DNA of 64,000 nucleotides from Odontesthes bonariensis (Eukaryota > Chordata > Actinopteri > Atheriniformes > Atherinopsidae). A program made the position numbers and the translations under genes. The stretch covers positions 1,382,169-1,446,168 of the forward strand of contig NC_134514.1 in assembly GCF_027942865.1 (NCBI RefSeq), read 5' to 3'. Below are positions 58,567 through 64,000 of the stretch, in pieces (position 1 is the first letter of the stretch; each line of letters opens with the position of its first letter). The notes below the pieces were generated by a model that made no database searches, had not been told where the DNA came from, and saw only the letters and a list, made by a program, of their open reading frames with translations.

Positions 58567-59250
58567 TTTGCTCTGAGGGGCTCTGAGAGCAAACGGTCAG
58601 CCCTAGATGAAATATGAAAACATTTTATGAATCCCAACATGCGTGCCTATATTATGACAGTACATAATGGCATTGGAGCGATATTTGTAGGCGTGAGGGC
58701 GATTCGAAAATGAATCTGAGGTCAGAACTCTTGCTCTTCCCGCACTCTAATGAAATGGCAGTTGTGCTCTAAAAATTCAAATTTTGCAGATTTTGGCCAA
58801 AACTTTGGGTCGCTTGGAGGCATGCTGTGGGAAATCCGTAGCAGGTATCGACATGGCGTCTTCACTTCTGAACACAGCACGGACGTATCTACAAACTGAC
58901 ATTTGAATGGCGTTTCTAGGTTAATGCATGATGACACAGTAACTGCTCAAAATTTTGGGTTTTTTATGATTTTTCCAGGTCATCCCCCTGTTTATTCCTA
59001 GGGGGGCTTTTGGGGGGCTGTTTTTTGCTTATTACGTCGCCATGGTAACTCCAATCTTCAATAAAAGTAATAGCCCGCGAAAACTCATCGAGCCGGTCGT
59101 TTTGATATATATATATTGTTGGGATGTGCGGGCCCGCATTAATGTGGACGGAAGAATTAATATACCTATAAATAAAGAAAGAAAAACGTTTTCGATGTTA
59201 AATTCCATAGACTTTTGCCAACGGAATAGTAATAGGTGCCTTGCCTTGCC
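58567..59250 (+). repeat. Unclassified interspersed repeat, copy 2
   Basis: Partner of 4553-5235. It has an extra GATGTGCGGGCCCGCATTAA segment after the ATATAT tract that the first copy lacks. Continues GCCAACGGAATAGTAATAGG as in copy 1. Confidence 0.8.
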
Positions 59251-59527
59251 CCAACTAGAACATTTCTGAAGAAATTTAGAAGGGGCCTGCAAAAGTGTGC
59301 GTATCACTCAACCAATCACGGCTGCTCAGGAATGGTTTGCAAGGCCTAAAGAAAAAGCATTCAAGCCTAAACGGCATCAAAGACGTTGAAATTAAAAAAT
59401 TTAAAGCGGCGAACTGGCCCTTTAAAGCGGTTAATTGTGCTGTTGAAACTTCAAAAGACTGGCTGGGCCACTAATAGCCTTGTTTCTATGGTAACATTTA
59501 AATTCCCGCGTTTCAGATCTGTAGCAC

Positions 59528-59615
59528 GGATGAGAGAAAGAAGGGCTGCAGGAGCTGCTGAGATTCTGAGAATTGGATGAATTAAAATGGGGATTTGAGG
59601 TCTTTGAGCCCCGAC
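59528..59615 (+). repeat. 87-bp direct repeat, copy 2
   Basis: See 58476-58562. After CCCCGAC the two copies diverge. Confidence 0.85.
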
Positions 59616-59621
59616 CTATTT

Positions 59622-60516
59622 TGGAGGCCTCATAAATCAGCCATACGACATCACAGAGACATCATTCCAAGTTTATGTGACAGGAGACTCTCAACTTCAA
59701 CTAAACTAAACATTTTTTTTTTTATAAGATGGGCAGTAGATTGGCACCCATCAAAATCTCTTCAGAAATGTTCTAGTTCTATTTATAATTCAAATTTATT
59801 CTAAATTTCTCTCAATTTTTTCGTAAGGTCTGGTACGAACACGCCACGTCAGATTCAACAAACGCTCTTAACTTGGGAAAAAGTGTGTAAACGACCTGCG
59901 TAAATGATGAATGCCACCCGTGCCTATTTAAGTCCACGTGCACGAGGATAGTAGATTTGCATACCCCACGCCCAAAATAACACCATATAAGGCTGTGCTT
60001 CCTCTCTGCTGTGCCAGGAAGTGTTGAGTCATGAGAATGTCATCAAGGCGCAAAAAGAACAACTTTAGGGGCTCTGAGACTGAAGTTCTGCTTTCAGACA
60101 TCCAGAAAGGAAAATCTGTCATTTTTAGCAGTGTCAGCAGTGGAATTACGGGACCTGCTAAAGCCAAGAAATGGGAAGTTATTACGATTGCTATCCAGAA
60201 TCAAATGAACCTTCAATTAATGCATAATTTAAGTCGAAAAGAATAATGTCAGCATCATTATGGGGTATAATGTATATATGCATTTATGATTGCTTCAAAG
60301 TAATTAAATGTACAATCCATTAGTCAAGCAAAGTTGATTTGAATATCTTATATATCTTACGTGACTCCTACGACAGGTCTGGATCACTCGTAAATTCTGT
60401 TCGTACCTGAAAGAAAACGTAAAATACGAAAAGATTGGTGAATGCCCCAATTTTCTTAAATCACTCGTACGCACGATTTAAGAACAAATCTCGAACTGTT
60501 GTTGCATGAGGCCCAA
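59622..60516. mobile_element. Harbinger-like element remnant
   Basis: The left end reads GGCCTCATAAATCAG and the reversed right end GGGCCTCATGCAACAAC, sharing GGCCTCAT. The interior holds a Myb/SANT-type frame (60031-60246), the accessory protein typical of PIF/Harbinger transposons. No transposase is present. Edges are approximate. Confidence 0.5.
60031..60246 (+). pseudogene. Myb/SANT-like DNA-binding protein, N-terminal exon
   Basis: 71 codons. Residues about 9-57 (RGSETEVLLSDIQKGKSVIF, then SSGITGPAKAKKWEVI) resemble the Myb/SANT-like domain of Harbinger accessory proteins and of the host MSANTD family. The frame then stops at HNLSRKE, well before a full domain-plus-tail. It sits inside a Harbinger-like element, so it is most likely that element's truncated gene rather than a host gene. 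Confidence 0.5.
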
Positions 60517-60611
60517 TGTCATTATTTCTTTTCATCAATGAAAGTCAGTGCAGTTTGAAATAAATCGGTACAGAAGATGACAAGAAGCTTTTGACTTTCA
60601 AAGCCTAAGTT
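60517..60611 (+). repeat. Copy of OR copy 3 3' flank
   Basis: Matches 51335-51434 (ATCAATGAAAGTCAG, CAGTTTGAAATAA, ACAGAAGATGACA, GAAGCTTTTGA). The receptor that should follow is absent. Confidence 0.8.
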
Positions 60612-60612
60612 T

Positions 60613-60976
60613 GTCACGGTCATGGGTTTTTTCCCCATGTTTTTAGTTCTGTTTTGTCATGTCAAGTCACCTGTGTTTTCCCCATCAGCTGTACTCACTC
60701 ACCAATCACCCTCCACAGTACTTATTCTCCCGGTTTGTCCATGTTCATGGCCAGATCCTCACTCGTCACCGTCTCAACCAAGTACCTTTCTATTTATTCC
60801 AAGCCATAGCCATAGTCATGTTTTGTTTTCATCACAGTTTAGTTTTTGGTATTCGGCTCAGCCGCGCTTTTTGTTGAACCCTGTTTTTGAAAATAAACCA
60901 AGTTTTGTTTTTGAAGAATCTGCAGCCGTGTCCTTCCATGCCTCGCACCCACCCTACCCCTATGCCGTAAAACTAG
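60613..60976 (+). repeat. LTR-like or TGTCACGG-ended repeat
   Basis: Begins TGTCACGGTCATGGG and ends near CCCCTATGCCGTAAAA, an imperfect inverted match of TGTCACGG. Contains AATAAACCAAG 70-80 bp before the end, like a polyadenylation signal in an LTR R region. It could be a solo LTR. An open frame across it (60622-61005) is serine/proline-rich and unconvincing. Confidence 0.4.
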
Positions 60977-61905
60977 CGAAACCTGTTGAAATGAGCTTAC
61001 TTTGACAATATGACGAACTAGTTACTGAACAACTCTCCTAACACAGTAAAACATCAAGCAAGTGCTACACAAGACACAGCAAAAAAGGCGTGCGTGAAGG
61101 GGAAAGCAGGAGTGAGGATTTAGACATTCTCAGCTGATTGCTCTGGTTTGGAAAGATACACGTAGCGCGAGTCATTTCAATCAGGGGAAAGGCAGATATC
61201 GTGCACGCCATAACACCAACAGCAGGACGGCTATCAAAACAACAAATAAGTACACAACACTCGCGTTACAGTAAATGAGGTGTCCACTTGCATACCTCAT
61301 GCTATTTACTGTTACATTAGCGACAGTGACCGAAGCTGCAGAGCTAACGACACAGACAGACTGACCGTTTTGACTCTGGAACCATGAATGAATCATTATC
61401 CTGATTAAATGCACTCAATTTGCGGATTCATTCTTCTTCAGGAAGCTTGAAGTAGGGGGTTTTGGTCTAAAATGAACGAGCTAACCATCTCATGGGCATG
61501 CAAACACCTCCAACAGTCCAGTTGGCAGAGATCAGATGCTATTAGCTGCATAGCTAACCGTAAGCTAACGTTAGCTGCTAAAGATACAAACCCTTTCCTG
61601 TGGTAACAATGTCGTGTCACTGAAGTTTACAGTATAGTATAGTAACAGCATAGTAATAGTAGTATAATAAATAGCAGCATTGGGTATTATCCTGAATCAT
61701 AAAGCAAAACTACATGAACCAAATGTCCAACATTGATAAAAAAAAAAGTAATACAATCCAGTCAGTGAAAAAAAATGGAATTTTTCTTAGGTGTTTTCAA
61801 TAAATTGTTTTTAGTTCAAAAGACCCTCAGGCATTGGGGACCTTTTCTAAAAACTGGCTTAGGCATTGAGCAGCCTTTTTTGCAGGTGCTTTAGGCGCCA
61901 ATGGG
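60977..61905. other. Segment replacing the OR in the duplicated locus
   Basis: No OR similarity, no gene. Includes the palindromic words GCTAACGTTAGC and a GTATAGTATAGTAAC tract. Its right edge CCAATGGG abuts TTAA (61906-61909), the same TTAA found at 52772-52775 in the intact locus, consistent with the end of a TTAA-targeting element. Confidence 0.45.
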
Positions 61906-62436
61906 TTAAAGAGTCGACACAGAGACGTTGTGACGTATGATGTCAGTCTGATGCTGTGGGCGTATCACAATATACATTATACACCACACAGCAGAAACAA
62001 CTGTATTAATCCACCAGAGACAGTTTCTGTGGAGTCGCATAACCAAGAAACAGACGACTGATCACTGGACTCATTGGGACTGTCGTGATGTTTTGCAAAC
62101 ACACTCTGTTTTACCGTATTATGGCCTCAGAATCTTCTCCAAATGACAGAAGGTAATTCTTTATGATGATTATCACAGTCGGTAGGACTGGCACCCGTCA
62201 GGATTACGATCTACCTTCTCTCACCCGAAGGTAGATGGGACAGGCCCCCATGACCCATAATAATATAAAGCATGTAGGAAACAAGTGAAACAATTAATCA
62301 GCAAGTACATTCTTAAGTATAGTTTATGCGCATCATTGGTTGACCGCAGGCTGGTTCATTACAAAGATATAATGGTAAACAAAGTTCATGGTTTAAAATA
62401 TACTTCATATTGGGGGTCTCGGTTGCTCATTAAAGC
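61906..62436 (+). repeat. Copy of OR copy 3 upstream flank
   Basis: 61906-62113 matches 52772-52978 and 62114-62436 matches 53801-54121 with few changes, skipping the RLE-LINE fragment. No receptor lies downstream on the minus strand. Confidence 0.9.
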
Positions 62437-62816
62437 AAAAGAAACTATTTCAGAGACTTGAACATGTTATTGGGATTAAAGGAACTGCAGGCAGGTTTAA
62501 GTCATATTTATCTGATAGATTTCAGTTTGTTCTTGTAAATGAAGAATCTTCCTCACACACCAGAGTAAGTCATGGAGTTCCCCAGGGTTCTGTGCTTGGA
62601 CCGATTCTTTTCACTTTATACATGCTTCCATTAGGTAACAATATTAGACAGCATGGCATAAAGTTCCATTGCTATGCTGATGACACTCAGCTGTACTTAT
62701 CTATAAAACCAGGTGAACCCAATAGGTTGGTCAGACTACAAGCATGTCTTAAAGACATAAAGACCTGGATGACTCAGAACGGTCTGCTTCTAAATTCAGA
62801 CAAACTGAAGTTGTTA
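62437..62816 (+). pseudogene. L2-like LINE RT fragment, copy B
   Basis: Uninterrupted version of the 55270-56404 fragment: HGVPQGSVLGPILFTLYML, CYADDTQLYLSIKPGEPNRL, KDIKTWMTQNGLLLNSDKLK. It represents the state before the insertions in copy A. Confidence 0.88.
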
Positions 62817-63935
62817 TGTTTATGCATTTAGCAGATGCTTTTACCCAAAGCGACTTACAAACGAGGATATATAAGATTATAGCTAACATCAAAGAAACCA
62901 CTAGTCAGACTCTGTCAGAGGTGACAGAGGGGACAGTATGGAGATAGAGTGCAGGTATAGAGACAAGTAGAGGATAGCAGATGCTCTCTGAAGAGCTGGG
63001 TCTTCAAGAGATTCTTCAAGATTTTCAGGGACGCCCCTGTTCTGCTAGCGCTCGGTAGGTCATTCTACCATCGTGGAACGACACATGAGACGAGTCCGGA
63101 TGGTCTTAAGCGTGGTGTAGGCACTGCTAGATGACAATTATCTGACGACCAGAGTGACCGAGTCCTGATGTAAGCCTTTGCGAGAGCATTCAGGTAGATG
63201 GGAGCCGTTCCATTCAGGACTCTGTAGGCTAACATCAGGGACTTGAACTTGATGCGGGCGGTTAAAGGTAGCCAGTGGAGCTCAATGAACAGAGGGGTGA
63301 TGTGTGCTCTTTTAGGCTGATCAAAGAACAAACGCGGCACCGCGTGCTGGACCATCTGCAGAGGTTTCACAGCACAGGCTGGTAGACCAGTTAGGAGACC
63401 AGTTAGTAGGGTGTGGCAGTAGTCAAGGCCGGAGATCACCACAGCCTGCACCAGGAGCTGGGTGGCATGTTGGGTTAGGTACGGTCTAATCTTTCTTATG
63501 TTTAACAATGCGAAGCGGCACGATCCAGTCAATAGAGGTAACATGATCTTTAAAGGTCAGTTTGTCATCAATCATGACACCCAAGTTTCTAGTTGCCTTT
63601 GATGGCGCAAGAGATAGGTATTCAGTTTGGATGCAGAGGCTGTGGTGTATGGTTGGTTTGGCTGGCAAGACAAGGAGTTCAGTTTTAGAGAGGTTCAATT
63701 GGAGGTGGTGGGATTTCATCCATTTTGATATGTCAGAGAGACGGTCTGAGACCGTGTGGTCGTCAGGTGGGAATGATAGATGGAGCTGGGTATCGTCAGC
63801 ATAACTTTGGAATGAGAAGCCATGTGATGGGATGATCTGGCCCAGTGAGGTGGTGTATATGGGAAAGAGAAGAGCCCCCAGTATTGAACCTTGGGGGACC
63901 CCTGTGGGAGAGGTGTAGGATGGAAGGCAGAGCCC
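62817..63935 (-). pseudogene. L2-like LINE, RT to 3' end, copy B
   Basis: Minus strand in order: [10 protein letters not shown] near 63900; [17 protein letters not shown] near 63800; [15 protein letters not shown] near 63690; [19 protein letters not shown]; then after a frameshift [19 protein letters not shown] through LHWLPLTARIKFKSLMLAYR to CVVPRW; and the tail at 62817-62860. It covers the RT core more fully than copy A. Frameshifts make it non-functional. Confidence 0.88.
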
Positions 63936-64000
63936 TCAGTTATCAGGCCCCTCTCTGAGGAACCAGCTGCCAGTTTGGGAGGCAGAGCCTTCAGTTATCA
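63936..64000. repeat. Partial LINE-like repeat at window edge
   Basis: AGAGCCCTCAGTTATCA followed by AGAGCCTTCAGTTATCA 49 bp later, a short tandem cut by the window end. GAGGAACCAGCTGCCAG resembles other fish LINE C-terminal coding DNA. Too short to assign. Confidence 0.35.

Noticed and set aside
60622..61005. A 127-codon frame possibly encoding a secreted protein
   Set aside because: Low-complexity Ser/Pro composition inside an LTR-like repeat with no domain or conserved start context.

Overview
The window is vertebrate nuclear DNA from a ray-finned (teleost) fish, probably a percomorph. The evidence is three intact intronless-type odorant receptor (OR) reading frames of the fish kind, fish-style LINE/SINE tails (GTCGCTTTGGATAAAA, GCCTTGAGATGA), and abundant hAT, piggyBac-, Kolobok- and Harbinger-like elements. 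No tRNA, rRNA, CRISPR array or prokaryotic gene organisation was seen. The species cannot be fixed from sequence alone.

Layout. 1-5.8 kb: one OR gene on + (1885-2814) plus old LINE pieces. 5.79-35.1 kb: one continuous macrosatellite of 19 head-to-tail units (modal length about 1.43 kb). Each unit carries internal 316-bp duplications and ends in a GAAA/AAT microsatellite, and some junctions hold a 51-bp spacer monomer. Nearly every 316-bp period contains the 14-mer CCAGCAGGTGGCGC, an exact match to the vertebrate CTCF core consensus: 35 exact and 6 single-mismatch copies, all in one orientation. 35.1-39.4 kb: a minisatellite, MITEs and a LINE 3' region with a telomere-like tract and a stack of nested insertions. 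39.4-40.4 kb: second OR gene (-). 40.8-45.25 kb: a degenerate LINE (-) split in its endonuclease domain by a hAT-like element with a perfect 8-bp target duplication. 45.6-48.25 kb: two adjoining minisatellites (23-bp and 32-bp units). 48.3-51.05 kb: LINE remnants, including a 180-codon open frame for a restriction-like endonuclease (R2/HERO-type LINE end). 51.55-52.52 kb: third OR gene (-). 52.8-56.9 kb and 60.5-63.3 kb: two copies of the flanks of that third OR gene. The second copy has lost the receptor itself. The rest is LINE, SINE, MITE and Harbinger-like debris.

The only genes likely to work for the fish are the three ORs, which belong to one subfamily. All three share a 183-nt stretch over TM1-TM3 at 96-97% nucleotide identity while the remainder is clearly more diverged, which suggests gene conversion. 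The most notable unexplained feature is the unidirectional CTCF-motif macrosatellite lying between OR genes. By motif content it resembles structural macrosatellites such as mammalian DXZ4. That resemblance is inference and needs binding data.
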